Part shown: one piece after another, positions 1 through 8,883 of the stretch
Position numbering within the stretch: the first letter of the stretch is position 1
Layout of the letters: every line of letters begins with the position of its first letter
DNA from: Vreelandella maris
Lineage (GTDB): Bacteria; Pseudomonadota; Gammaproteobacteria; Pseudomonadales; Halomonadaceae
DNA: 64,000 nucleotides
Assembly: GCF_013371085.1 (NCBI RefSeq)
Contig: NZ_JABWCV010000002.1
Span: forward strand, 124,001-188,000
Direction: 5' to 3'
Translations under genes and position numbers: made by a program
The notes under the pieces: model-generated
The model's database searches: none
Seen by the model: only the letters and a program-made list of their open reading frames with translations
What the model was told of the DNA's origin: nothing

Positions 1-959
1 TCAACAAGGTGAAGCCCGTCAGAAACAAACAGATGGTCGATTGGGTAGCGCCAAAACGGGTACGCCGAATGGTAAGTACTCAGCAATCGTCGGCCACGAC
101 GTGGGTCTTTTAGATCGCTCAAATCGGCAAACAGCCGCGTGGTATGCGACCAGCCCACATCGTTAAAATCACCGGTTACGAGCCAGCGGTTATCCGGGTC
201 TTCTTGCACACGATTTGCTATTAGCATCAGTTCCGCATCGCGTTCACGGCTGTCCCGTCGGGCCTCGGTATCTTCGTCGCTCTTGATATCTTCTTCAAGG
301 CCAGGTGGCACAGGATGAGCTCCCACAAACCGCACGGACCCCATACTGGGGACATCAAGTGTGGCGAAAACCGACGGCCTGCGCTCAGAGACTAAGTGTT
401 CCACTTGCTCATCCAGAAACGGATAACGTGACCAAAGCACCAGCCCCTGGCCTTCGTCACGCACCTCTCCCACCCGATAATCGTAATAGTCGTCCAGCGG
501 TGCCAACCCTTCTTCCCACGCGCTATCAACTTCAATCAACAGTAAGAGATCTGGATCCTCACGCCGCACCATATCTAACAATTCGGCATAGTGATTGTTT
601 TTGAAGGTAATATTCGCGGTCAGCACTTTTAATGTTGTCCGGTCATCATCGGACCTCATCTCCGCCGACGGAACCTCGGTGGGCCAAACGGGGGTAAAGG
701 GCAAGATGTGGTAAAGGTGCCACCCAGCAATGGCCAGGATAACGGCTACCCAGGCGGCATGCTCTTTTCGTGGACGCTTGAGCCACGCATGGATAGCTAA
801 CAGAAGAAGCGGAAACACCAACGCGGCGGTTAACTGCAAACGAGGAAAATCCCATAGCCTGACCCACCACTCACCACTGGGTAACAAAGGTAGAAGGCAT
901 ACCACCACCATTAAAAGAACCAGCACTCGACTGGCCCACAAAAGAAGCTTTAAAAACAT
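1..959 (-). CDS. Endonuclease/exonuclease/phosphatase family membrane protein (partial, 3' end outside window)
   Basis: Reading the minus strand from the ATG at 959 gives an open frame of about 319 codons that leaves the window at base 1. The first ~100 residues hold three hydrophobic segments (about 4-27, 42-60 and 72-90). A soluble domain follows with hallmarks of the DNase I-like fold: a TANI start (near 117), a DLLLLIEVD strand (near 137) carrying the metal-binding Glu, the GDFNDVGWS motif (near 270) and the start of the PIDHLFVS motif at the edge. GAGAGG lies just upstream of the start. Family members include phosphodiesterases and nucleases; the substrate cannot be told. The frame is intact as far as visible. 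Confidence 0.8.
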   Translation of the reverse strand, partial: MFLKLLLWASRVLVLLMVVVCLLPLLPSGEWWVRLWDFPRLQLTAALVFPLLLLAIHAWLKRPRKEHAAWVAVILAIAGWHLYHILPFTPVWPTEVPSAEMRSDDDRTTLKVLTANITFKNNHYAELLDMVRREDPDLLLLIEVDSAWEEGLAPLDDYYDYRVGEVRDEGQGLVLWSRYPFLDEQVEHLVSERRPSVFATLDVPSMGSVRFVGAHPVPPGLEEDIKSDEDTEARRDSRERDAELMLIANRVQEDPDNRWLVTGDFNDVGWSHTTRLFADLSDLKDPRRGRRLLSTYHSAYPFWRYPIDHLFVSDGLHLV

Positions 960-1257
960 GAAACCTCTCAAACGCAGCAACGGCGACCGAAGGGGTTTCG
1001 GTCGTACTTAGCCAGGTTGCCGCAAATATTTTACGATTTATGCATTCCACTTTAGTGAATGCTCCATACACTTACGATGGGGCTTGCTTAATGATAGGCC
1101 GCTAACCTCGCATAAATGTAGCCTAATGCGTAGTAATTAATAAGAAAAAATCGTGAATTCCGCAACCTAGGTGATGATCACTAACCTGCATCTGTTTAGT
1201 AAGCAAATCGTCTTAGCAAATCGCTTCAATGCCGATTTTACAACAAGCAGGCAGCTA

Positions 1258-2391
1258 TCAACTGCGGTAAGATAGGCCAACCCGCGTTTGAAGTATCGTT
1301 TCTCTCAACACTGTTGGCCATAGCCGTGCACATAGGAAGGCTACCTTTCGGCCTAAGCGGTAAGAGAGCACGCTCGCTAGTCGCTCCGCATTGCGGACTG
1401 GTCGCGTTAGATCGTTGTAGGCCAAGCGTTGATACATATAGGAATCGCCACCCGAGGCGTGCACGCGGGCTGCAAGCGATGCCGTGTGCAGGGCAATCGC
1501 AATGCCATCACCAGCGAACGACGGGATAACCGCTGTTTGATCCCCCAGCGGGAACAGGCCAGGCTGTGAGTCACCGGGAGAGCGGAGATAACCATAAGGA
1601 ACACCAGACACTGCCAAGGGCTCACGCCAGCACGGTGTTAAACTGGCGAGGCGCTGCTTCATGTGGGATGACGTATTACTCAACCATTCAAGCAAACCAG
1701 GCCAATGGCTGCCACACGCCTTGTAGACATCCTGCCTGACTAAAAAACTAAGATTAACACCGCCCTTCTCTATCGGCTCCAAACCGGCGTACCCCCCCTC
1801 AAATAAATGAACCTCAACCGTTTCCTGCCATGGGTTCTGCTGCATTGCACTGAGACTAAAGTGCATTTTAAAACCAATGAAATCAGGGTGGCGAGTGGCG
1901 CGCCCCCGGCGCTTCCAATCGCGCAGTTCATGCTTGCCAGTGGCGAGAAACACCGTTTTTGCTGAAATTGCTGCGCGGGCGCTAAGTCTGTTTCTGGTAA
2001 GTAGCCTCCACCCATCGTCAGTGCGCGTTAAATGTCTGACTGCTGTGCCACGTTCAACGGCTGCTCCCGCAGTTTTGGCCTGCTCAAGCAGTGCGTTATC
2101 CAATCGGTATCGGGATAAACTCCACGCGGTAAAAGGCAATTCGAAGCGAAGCTCACTCTCGCCGTTGTAAAACCGAGCGTAGCGAATGGGTTCGGCCCCT
2201 AATGCCGCTAAACCTATCCCTAATTTTTCAAGGTAGTGAGCGGCTTCAAAGCTAATGAACTCGCCGCACACTTTGTGGTGCGGGCCCGGTTTACGTTCCA
2301 ATACGCGTGCCGGAATACTGTGCCTGGATAGCTCAATAGCCACCGCTGCACCCGCTGGGCCGCCGCCTATAATGACTCCTTCTTCATTCAT
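1258..2391 (-). CDS. FAD-dependent oxidoreductase of the type III PKS cassette (SrsC-like position)
   Basis: 377 residues. The N-terminus has the Rossmann FAD motif GGGPAGAA (residues 8-15), and a second FAD motif, GDQTAVIPSFAGDGIA, lies near residues 285-300, as in aromatic hydroxylases and geranylgeranyl-reductase-type flavoproteins. Its ATG overlaps the stop of the methyltransferase (TAATG), so the two are probably translationally coupled. Third gene of a PKS-methyltransferase-flavoprotein set. In Streptomyces griseus SrsC, in the same position, hydroxylates an alkylresorcinol methyl ether. By analogy this enzyme may oxidise the PKS product, but that is inference; a double-bond reductase is the main alternative. 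Confidence 0.75.
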   Translation of the reverse strand: MNEEGVIIGGGPAGAAVAIELSRHSIPARVLERKPGPHHKVCGEFISFEAAHYLEKLGIGLAALGAEPIRYARFYNGESELRFELPFTAWSLSRYRLDNALLEQAKTAGAAVERGTAVRHLTRTDDGWRLLTRNRLSARAAISAKTVFLATGKHELRDWKRRGRATRHPDFIGFKMHFSLSAMQQNPWQETVEVHLFEGGYAGLEPIEKGGVNLSFLVRQDVYKACGSHWPGLLEWLSNTSSHMKQRLASLTPCWREPLAVSGVPYGYLRSPGDSQPGLFPLGDQTAVIPSFAGDGIAIALHTASLAARVHASGGDSYMYQRLAYNDLTRPVRNAERLASVLSYRLGRKVAFLCARLWPTVLRETILQTRVGLSYRS

Positions 2392-3107
2392 TAGCAGTGA
2401 GCATCTTTATGGCAGGAAACACAGATACGAAACGGAAAAAACCACTTTACACGCACATGTTGATCGAGCCCCGCTTGGCTAATCAGGCGTTGCCAGTCAG
2501 CCACGGTAAAGGCACGCGCGACCGAGACGGCGGCGTCATGACGAATCAAACGGTTGCGGCTAAACAGGGCAGTCGCTGACTTAATAAAATAATAGGGAAC
2601 AGGATGCCGATGTAGATCATTGATAAACCAGCCTTTGCGCGCACGATGGTTCATCCAGCGCATAAATTCAATAATCTGGTTATCGGTAAGATGGTGCGTA
2701 AATAACGACGATATAATCAGATCAATGGACTGGTCTGGCTCGAACTCAAACACATCCGCGGTTTGATAACGGATTGCTGTAGATGACGGCCATGATTCGG
2801 CAGATTTTTTAGCCCAGTGGTTTAGATCAACACCGACCATACGGCAGCCGTTTGCGGCCGCTGTTCGCTCAGGCCACTCCTTGGCGATCTGTCGCAACAT
2901 GTCCCCACCGCCGCTGGCTACATCCAGTACCATGAGGCGTTCACTGCTTTCGACCCAAGGACGAAGCCATTGCAAGGTCGGACGATACGCTAACGTTAAA
3001 TGATTGATACGCTCTAGGCCGATGAGGCAATCGTGGAATTCTTCGAAGGAGATATCTTCTTCATCCATAAGCTCCTTCTCATCGCTGCGCTGACTGAAAT
3101 CCGGCAT
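2391..3107 (-). CDS. Class I SAM-dependent methyltransferase of the PKS cassette
   Basis: 238 residues from the ATG at 3107, which has AAGG six bases upstream. The frame stays open to an ATG at 3131 overlapping the PKS gene, and another ATG at 3068 has a strong AAGGAG very close to it, so the start is uncertain. The SAM-binding motif I, VLDVASGGGDML, lies about residues 60-72, followed by the acidic VGVDL strand and the ISSLFTHHL motif. Sandwiched between the PKS and flavoprotein genes with almost no spacing, it probably O- or C-methylates the polyketide product, as SrsB does in Streptomyces. The acceptor is not deducible. Confidence 0.75.
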   Translation of the reverse strand: MPDFSQRSDEKELMDEEDISFEEFHDCLIGLERINHLTLAYRPTLQWLRPWVESSERLMVLDVASGGGDMLRQIAKEWPERTAAANGCRMVGVDLNHWAKKSAESWPSSTAIRYQTADVFEFEPDQSIDLIISSLFTHHLTDNQIIEFMRWMNHRARKGWFINDLHRHPVPYYFIKSATALFSRNRLIRHDAAVSVARAFTVADWQRLISQAGLDQHVRVKWFFPFRICVSCHKDAHC

Positions 3108-3114
3108 GACTGCC

Positions 3115-4167
3115 TTATCCCTTAAGGTCAAAAAGTATGCTTTCGACCGTTAGTCCAGGACCAAAGGCCATGGCGAGGCCTGGGCCCGGCTTCTTAGGGT
3201 TGTTCATCATTGCCTGAAGCACAAACATGATAGTGGCCGACGACATGTTGCCAAACTTTCTAAGCACCTCACGCGATTCCGTCAAGTGATGCTCCTCAAG
3301 CTCCGCCCCTGCTTTTACAGCATCTAATACCGTGCGCCCACCGGGGTGAATTGCCCAGTGCGCGATATCACTGCGTTGATAACCATCCAGCAGCTTAGTC
3401 ATCATCAGCGGTAAGTGGCTGGCAATAATGCCAGGTACTTTCCCTGACAACTGCATATCGAAGCCTTGATTGCCAATACGCCAGGTAATTAATGCTTCCG
3501 TTTCCGGTAGTACATCCGCGTTGAAACGCTGTATTTCGAGACCAGCTGGCTCCGCCGTCACGATGCTTGCAGCACAACCATCGGAAAAAATGGCGAACGA
3601 CAAAATCTCTTCGAGCGTGCCCGTGGGTTTAAGATGCAGAGTGCAGAGTTCAAGGTTGAGTACCAACACTTTTGCGTCTGGCTCCGAGCGCACAATGTGT
3701 CGAGCTAACTTAAGCGCATTAATCGCAGCATAACAGCCCATGAAGCCGACATTAGTGCGTTCGATATTCGCTGGTAACCCATAATGATGAATCAATTGAT
3801 GATCCAACCCCGGCGCATAAAAGCCAGTGCAAGTAGTGGTCACCAAATGGGTGGTGTCAGAGAGATCAAGTTGATCCAGTGCGCGCTTCGCCAAGATGAA
3901 AGCAAAGCGTTCATAAAACTGCATGCGCCCCTGAGTGTCAGGAAATGCTTCATTTTTATAGAAGCCTTCTACGTCCAAATTATCTTCATCTAAATGGGGT
4001 TCCAGGAACGAGTATCGATGCTCTATCTGCGCCCTTTCTGCCATCCGCTGAAACACTTTTACCGAACGCTTATCCGGCAGCAGGCGCGGGCAGTATTCGA
4101 TAAATTTGTTATGTATATCAAAGTCTGGAACAGCAGTGGCAATGCGATTGATAAATACTGAAGTCAT
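3115..4167 (-). CDS. Type III polyketide synthase (chalcone/stilbene synthase superfamily)
   Basis: 350 residues, a normal length. The catalytic triad is visible: Cys145 in GFMGCYAAINAL, His274 in WAIHPGGRTV and Asn307 in KFGNMSSAT; spacing matches chalcone synthase. The C-terminal GPGLTVES loop is also present. Such enzymes condense an acyl-CoA starter with malonyl-CoA and cyclise the chain to a resorcinol or pyrone. AAGGAGCGG precedes the ATG. First gene of a compact operon with a methyltransferase and a flavoprotein, the SrsABC layout for phenolic lipids. No acyl-CoA ligase or regulator is adjacent. Chain length and product cannot be read from sequence. Confidence 0.88.
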   Translation of the reverse strand: MTSVFINRIATAVPDFDIHNKFIEYCPRLLPDKRSVKVFQRMAERAQIEHRYSFLEPHLDEDNLDVEGFYKNEAFPDTQGRMQFYERFAFILAKRALDQLDLSDTTHLVTTTCTGFYAPGLDHQLIHHYGLPANIERTNVGFMGCYAAINALKLARHIVRSEPDAKVLVLNLELCTLHLKPTGTLEEILSFAIFSDGCAASIVTAEPAGLEIQRFNADVLPETEALITWRIGNQGFDMQLSGKVPGIIASHLPLMMTKLLDGYQRSDIAHWAIHPGGRTVLDAVKAGAELEEHHLTESREVLRKFGNMSSATIMFVLQAMMNNPKKPGPGLAMAFGPGLTVESILFDLKG

Positions 4168-4641
4168 TTCACCGCTCCTTGATTACCTCAGGCTTATCCG
4201 CTGTGTCAGTGATTTAGAATGACCTGTTCAGTTCGATCCAGGCCATTTGTGTTCTTGCACATCAGCCCAAGTCTTGCTGGGGAATGTTAGGGACGCTACT
4301 AACCAAGGCAGCCCTACATCCCTGAAAGTGTGAAATCACTGCCTAGTATTTTCCAAGGTAGACAATACAGATACCTTTGCAAGAAAATGCCACCTGGCCA
4401 AGCACCTTGTTTAACTGAAACGTTTAGCTGCCCCCTCTTATACTGGCTAAATGAACAAAGCGGCATCACAATAGCTATATAATATTAACTAAAATCAAAA
4501 ACCTTACTCCATTCTTTTGGATTTCTTACGTACATAAAGGCGAGATAAAAAATACGCAACATTTTCCTGCGAAATTCAAAAGAGAATTATATTCACCCTA
4601 TTAGCAAATTGACAAAATAGAAGTAGGAATAAAGAGCTAAA
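4168..4641. other. AT-rich intergenic region between PKS and Crp/Fnr gene
   Basis: 474 bases without a credible gene, clearly richer in A/T than either side, particularly 4440-4640. It must hold the promoter of the PKS operon (transcribed leftward) and the 3' end of the regulator transcript. No confident terminator or operator seen. Confidence 0.5.
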
Positions 4642-5430
4642 TCAATCTTGTGCTGTTTCTGGCACTAAATGCAGATAAAGAGGATCGAACTCCCCCGCTT
4701 CCTTTAGTTTTTGCCAATCAGGTACGGTTATCTGGTTTTTATTATTACTAATTAACCCATCAGTACGAAGCGCCTGGAGTACTCTATTCATGTGAATATG
4801 CGTCATACCTGTCGCATCCGCTAACTCGGCCTGGGTTACAGGCATATCAAAGGTGGATTCTGTCGCCAAACCCACCGCTTCAAGACGTACTAACAGTTCG
4901 CAGATAAGGTGGGCAATTCGGTTATAGGCAGGCCGCTGTCCGTTATTCAAAAGCCACTCTCGTGTGATGGAAGCGCTCATCAATGTCTCACGCCAAAGAG
5001 CGACAGAAAGGCGCGGGTGGAGCTCACAGAGGTTACGTAAATCGTCGTGCTCAATAAAGCCAAGTATACAGGGGGTGATTGAGGCAATATTTATATCCAG
5101 AAAAGGCAAATGTAAGCTTTGCAGATCAGGAATGTCGCCGGGTATATACAGGGATATTATTTGACGTTTGCCTTCAGAAGTTAGCTTATAGGCGCATGCA
5201 AATCCGTCAATAACAAGACAACATTGCGTAGGCTGATCGCCAGCTTTCATTATATCTTGATCTGAATGAAGAGTTATCGTCTTTATTGACAAATCTTTTA
5301 TTGCTTGTTTCTCTTTATCCTTAAGAAGCAAAACGTTTTCCAACTTGCGGATAATAAGCAGGTTAGGCGTAAGGAGCAGGGTTTCCATAGGGGTCTCCAT
5401 AATTTGCAGATATGAAGCCGGATGCAACAT
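4642..5430 (-). CDS. Crp/Fnr-family transcriptional regulator
   Basis: 262 residues from the ATG at 5430; the ATG at 5388 has a better GGAG six bases upstream and would give 248. An N-terminal cyclic-nucleotide-binding-like beta barrel (about 30-145, with a VIDGFACAYKLTSEGKRQI core) is followed by a long helix and a Crp-type winged helix (about 180-240: VTQAELADATGMTHIHMNRVLQ). The N-terminal Cys cluster of FNR is absent, so it is not an obvious Fe-S oxygen sensor. It lies between the PKS operon and the RTX-peroxidase operon on the same strand and could control either; nothing in the sequence proves this. Its AT-richer DNA contrasts with the RTX block. Confidence 0.82.
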   Translation of the reverse strand: MLHPASYLQIMETPMETLLLTPNLLIIRKLENVLLLKDKEKQAIKDLSIKTITLHSDQDIMKAGDQPTQCCLVIDGFACAYKLTSEGKRQIISLYIPGDIPDLQSLHLPFLDINIASITPCILGFIEHDDLRNLCELHPRLSVALWRETLMSASITREWLLNNGQRPAYNRIAHLICELLVRLEAVGLATESTFDMPVTQAELADATGMTHIHMNRVLQALRTDGLISNNKNQITVPDWQKLKEAGEFDPLYLHLVPETAQD

Positions 5431-5554
5431 TTTGACTGCTCGTCAATAGACGATGAAAAATAGTTCTCATCATGCGCTTCGTAGGTACAAATTGATAGCG
5501 ACAATATTAACTGGCTTACCTAAGTACGCCTTGCCAACATGAGTATTGCGTTAA

Positions 5555-5572
5555 GCCAGCCCTGAGGCTGGC
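5555..5572 (-). terminator. Hairpin downstream of the RTX/T1SS operon
   Basis: A perfect 7-bp stem GCCAGCC/GGCTGGC with a four-base loop lies 63 bases after the hlyD-like stop. On the minus strand only a weak TTAA follows instead of a T-run, so termination is likely but not certain. Confidence 0.4.
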
Positions 5573-5634
5573 AATCCTGGCTAGCTTACAGCTTCGTCTG
5601 AGAAAAGCCTAGCTCCAAAGCAAATGACGCTGCT

Positions 5635-6978
5635 TTACTCTTCTCGGAAGGCCCTGCTGAACTGATCGGTAATAGGCTTAACAAAGTACGTCAGTGCGGT
5701 GCGCTCTTCGGTCGTGATAAAGACTTCGACTGGCATACCAGGCAGCAGCGTGGTAACCCCCAGCTTCTCAAGTTCTTCTGCAGAAACGTCAACATCGCCC
5801 AGGTAGTAGATCTCGCCAGTCACGTCATCGCGTGACGTCGCTGGAGAAACATAGACGATCTCGCCTTTGAGCTCCGGCGTCGTTCTCTGGTTGAAGGCAG
5901 TGAAACGGAGCCTGACCGGCTGGCCGACCCACACTTGGTCGATAGTTATCGGCGCCAGTTTCACCTCGACCTTCAATTTGGCGTCTTCGGGAACGATGGT
6001 GGCAAGCTCTTCGGCTGGCGTGATCACGCCTCCTACCGTGTGGATGTTCAGCTCATTGACGGTTCCAGAAATCGGCGCACGAATGTCCGTTCGCGCCAGC
6101 CGATCCTCGATGGCGATGTGCCTGTCACGCAGCTCCGAAAACTCCGCCTCTACAGCACTTAATTCCCGCTGCGCCTCGGTACGGGCGTTCTCGTCGACCG
6201 CAATAATCTGGAGGCGAATTTCACTCATGCGGGTTCTCGCTCTGGCGATGGATGCGTGAATCTCGCCGCGCTCACCCGAAATGCGTGCTCTGTCACGCGC
6301 CATCGGAACAAGGAGTGTGCGTGCGATCATCCCTCTCTCAGCGAGGCCTCTGCTCGACTCGTATTCGGACGCGACGAGACGGAACTCCTCGTCTTTCGAT
6401 TGCTGCTGAGCTTCCAGCCCCTTTATCTCCTCCTCGATCTGCGCGATGCTGAGCTCAAGCTGCTGCTTTTTACTTTGGCGACTGATGCGATTACCGTCGA
6501 AGAGGCGTGTTTCGCCGAGAAAGACATCCGGCGCCTCGTCTGCGTCCAAATCGGATGGGAACTCGATGGCCGCAAGCCCGTCCCGCTCTGCCAGAAGGCG
6601 CGCTCTCCTGATCGCCAATTCCATGAGTTTGGAACGCACGATCGAAAGCTCCGCCTTCGTCTGTGTGTCTTGGAGCCGGATCAGTACCTCTCCAGCATTG
6701 ACGAAGTCCCCCTCCCTGATGCCTATCTCGCTGACGATGCCGCCGTCACGGTGCTGTATCGACTTAAGGTTCTGATCCACCGTCACAGACCCCTGCGCGA
6801 TGACAGCCCCACTTAGTTGAGCGCTCGCGGCCCAGCCACCGGCGCCCAACAGCAGAAACAGGGCAAGCGCCGTGCCCACAAAAATACGCGGACCGAGCCG
6901 AAAAGCATTTTCTGGATTCGGTAAGCGCTTGGCTTTTTCCTCTAAAAGAGGCGCGCCGGAAGGATCATATGTGCTCAT
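5635..6978 (-). CDS. HlyD-family type I secretion periplasmic adaptor (PrtE-like)
   Basis: 447 residues. A cytoplasmic N-terminus is followed by one membrane segment (about 33-53, ALALFLLLGAGGWAASAQL). A biotinyl-lipoyl half-motif (SIQHRDGGIVSEI, near 75), a long coiled-coil hairpin (about 105-290), the second lipoyl half (DIRAPISGTVNELNIHTVGGVI) and a beta-barrel end near ITDQFSRAFREE complete the plan. This is the membrane fusion protein that bridges the inner-membrane ABC exporter to TolC. Last gene of the RTX operon, starting nine bases after the second RTX gene. No outer-membrane TolC gene is present, so it must borrow one from elsewhere. Confidence 0.9.
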   Translation of the reverse strand: MSTYDPSGAPLLEEKAKRLPNPENAFRLGPRIFVGTALALFLLLGAGGWAASAQLSGAVIAQGSVTVDQNLKSIQHRDGGIVSEIGIREGDFVNAGEVLIRLQDTQTKAELSIVRSKLMELAIRRARLLAERDGLAAIEFPSDLDADEAPDVFLGETRLFDGNRISRQSKKQQLELSIAQIEEEIKGLEAQQQSKDEEFRLVASEYESSRGLAERGMIARTLLVPMARDRARISGERGEIHASIARARTRMSEIRLQIIAVDENARTEAQRELSAVEAEFSELRDRHIAIEDRLARTDIRAPISGTVNELNIHTVGGVITPAEELATIVPEDAKLKVEVKLAPITIDQVWVGQPVRLRFTAFNQRTTPELKGEIVYVSPATSRDDVTGEIYYLGDVDVSAEELEKLGVTTLLPGMPVEVFITTEERTALTYFVKPITDQFSRAFREE

Positions 6979-6987
6979 TGTGTGCTC

Positions 6988-8883
6988 CTAAGATAGCCAC
7001 TCGTGACCATCGTCACGCTCTGTTGACCACGACAGCTTGTGCCTTCCGTGCAGTGTGACGGTCGCCGCCCACATCTCATCGTCCTCGAAGTCGGTTTCGA
7101 TCACGGTCCACTCGCTTCCATCGTCCCGATCGTGCCGATAGCGTATAGGTGAATCGTCATCGTCGTTATCGCGGTAGATATGTTCGAAACGATCTTCCGG
7201 CTCGTCGTCGACCTTCCAGAAAATCTCGTATTCAGAGATTCGGATACGGTCTCCAACCCCAAAATCCATAATCACGTGCGAAGCGGCATTCGGTTGAACC
7301 CCACCGGCGCTGGCGAACGCAAAGACGTCATCACCCGTGCCACCTGTGAGCGCGACCGCTTCACTGCCGACAATGAACTGGTCGGCTTCTCGGCCACCAA
7401 GCACTTTCTCGAAACCAGTGATGGCGTCATGGCCGATTTCCACGCCGCTGGCGACGCCGTTCACAAGATCGACCACGAGACTTTCCGTCGCGTGGCTGTA
7501 GTCGAGGGTGTCCGAATTCTCGCCGCCGTCGTACACGTCATCGTCAGCATCAAGCGACGCCACCACCCGATCGCTGCCCATGCCGCCGAACACCTTGTCG
7601 CGACCCGCACCATCGATAAGTACGTCGTCACCCTCGCCCCCTAGCAGCAAATCATCGCCGTCTCCACCGCTCAGGTGATCCTCACCGGCGTTGCCGAAGA
7701 TCACGTCATCGCCATCATCGCCGAATAGCCTGTCGTCGCCTGCGCCACCGAAAAGGTGGTCGTTCCCCGCGCCGCCAAAAATAATGTCATTGCCATCGCC
7801 GCCGAACACCACGTCATCACCGTCTCCCGCAACGATGTGGTCGTCGCCCGCTCCTCCATTAATGACGTCGTTGCCAGCCCGTCCATCAATGTTGTCATCG
7901 CCACCTGCGCCGTCGATATCATCGGCACACAGGCTGCCGAGAAGCATGTCGTTTGCCGCGCTTCCTGCGATAACAGGTGGCTCAACAACAGAAAAGTGGG
8001 CGACGGCATCGGTCGTAAGGTCGCCGTCGGTGATCTGATAAGTAAGGGTCACGGGCCCCGGTTGCCCGCTTTCGCTCTGGAACACCCAACCGCCTTCCGT
8101 TTGCGTCAGCATGCCGGAGGATACCGTCACATTTTGTACCGATAGGGCGTCGCCATCCGGGTCCTCTGCCTTGCTCAGCAGATCACTGAGAGCGATGACG
8201 AGTGCCGCGCAAGGTGCCACATCCAGCAGATAAACGGGGCCTGACACACGCGGAGCACGGTTGCCGCCAGGTGGCGCCTCGGCATCGTCGTCCTCCCCTT
8301 CGGGGTCGAGTGGGTCGCTATCCGTAAAATCCTCGCTATCCGCAGAACCATCGCCATCCGTGGGGTCATTGCCTTCGGCGGGCGGGTTGTCGTTCCGGGG
8401 TGAAGAAGAACGATGACCGGCGGGATTAGCACTGTTGATAGACAGTGTGCCTGGGCTGCCGCCCATTCGATCCATCCTGTCAGCGGCTGCATTGCCGCTT
8501 GCCGTTCTGACTGCGGGTGCGCCTTCGCTTTCGCCCTGATAGCGTAGGGGCGATGACCCTGGAGCATCGGCGACTGGCGGCCTTGCGGAACCGGAAGGTT
8601 CGGGATCGGGCACATCAGGCGATGTTTGTGGGGAGGCAATGCCGTCAACCATGCCCTCTTGGCTTTCGGCCTCCGCCGCACTGGCGGCTGGCTCTTCCGG
8701 CTGCGCTTGGGGTTCACTCTCCCGGCCCCAGGAGAAGATCGAACCTAGATAAGCAGCGATCCCCATGAGTAGACCACCGACCATTAGCGGCGTCCGAGAG
8801 ACCTCGTCCCCGCTTTTTAGAACGTAGCGCTGAGAGGTGTCAGTTTCGGGTAAGGCGTTCTTGGTACCTTTGACGTTAATCAT
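6988..8883 (-). CDS. RTX calcium-binding protein with N-terminal membrane segment and cadherin-like domain
   Basis: 631 residues. A hydrophobic segment at about 32-51 (TPLMVGGLLMGIAAYLGSIF) sits near the N-terminus, then a Pro/Ser/acidic low-complexity stretch (55-210), a cadherin-like beta domain (about 215-295, ending in TYQITDGDLTTDAVAHF) and tandem RTX nonapeptides GGxGxDxxx (about 308-440). The C-terminal 190 residues are rich in Asp/Glu/His/Arg. It lies between the ABC exporter and HlyD genes and overlaps the exporter start by four bases. A membrane segment is unusual for a type I substrate, so it may be a cell-attached partner or chaperone of the peroxidase rather than a free protein. 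Function unknown. Confidence 0.75.
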   Translation of the reverse strand: MINVKGTKNALPETDTSQRYVLKSGDEVSRTPLMVGGLLMGIAAYLGSIFSWGRESEPQAQPEEPAASAAEAESQEGMVDGIASPQTSPDVPDPEPSGSARPPVADAPGSSPLRYQGESEGAPAVRTASGNAAADRMDRMGGSPGTLSINSANPAGHRSSSPRNDNPPAEGNDPTDGDGSADSEDFTDSDPLDPEGEDDDAEAPPGGNRAPRVSGPVYLLDVAPCAALVIALSDLLSKAEDPDGDALSVQNVTVSSGMLTQTEGGWVFQSESGQPGPVTLTYQITDGDLTTDAVAHFSVVEPPVIAGSAANDMLLGSLCADDIDGAGGDDNIDGRAGNDVINGGAGDDHIVAGDGDDVVFGGDGNDIIFGGAGNDHLFGGAGDDRLFGDDGDDVIFGNAGEDHLSGGDGDDLLLGGEGDDVLIDGAGRDKVFGGMGSDRVVASLDADDDVYDGGENSDTLDYSHATESLVVDLVNGVASGVEIGHDAITGFEKVLGGREADQFIVGSEAVALTGGTGDDVFAFASAGGVQPNAASHVIMDFGVGDRIRISEYEIFWKVDDEPEDRFEHIYRDNDDDDSPIRYRHDRDDGSEWTVIETDFEDDEMWAATVTLHGRHKLSWSTERDDGHEWLS

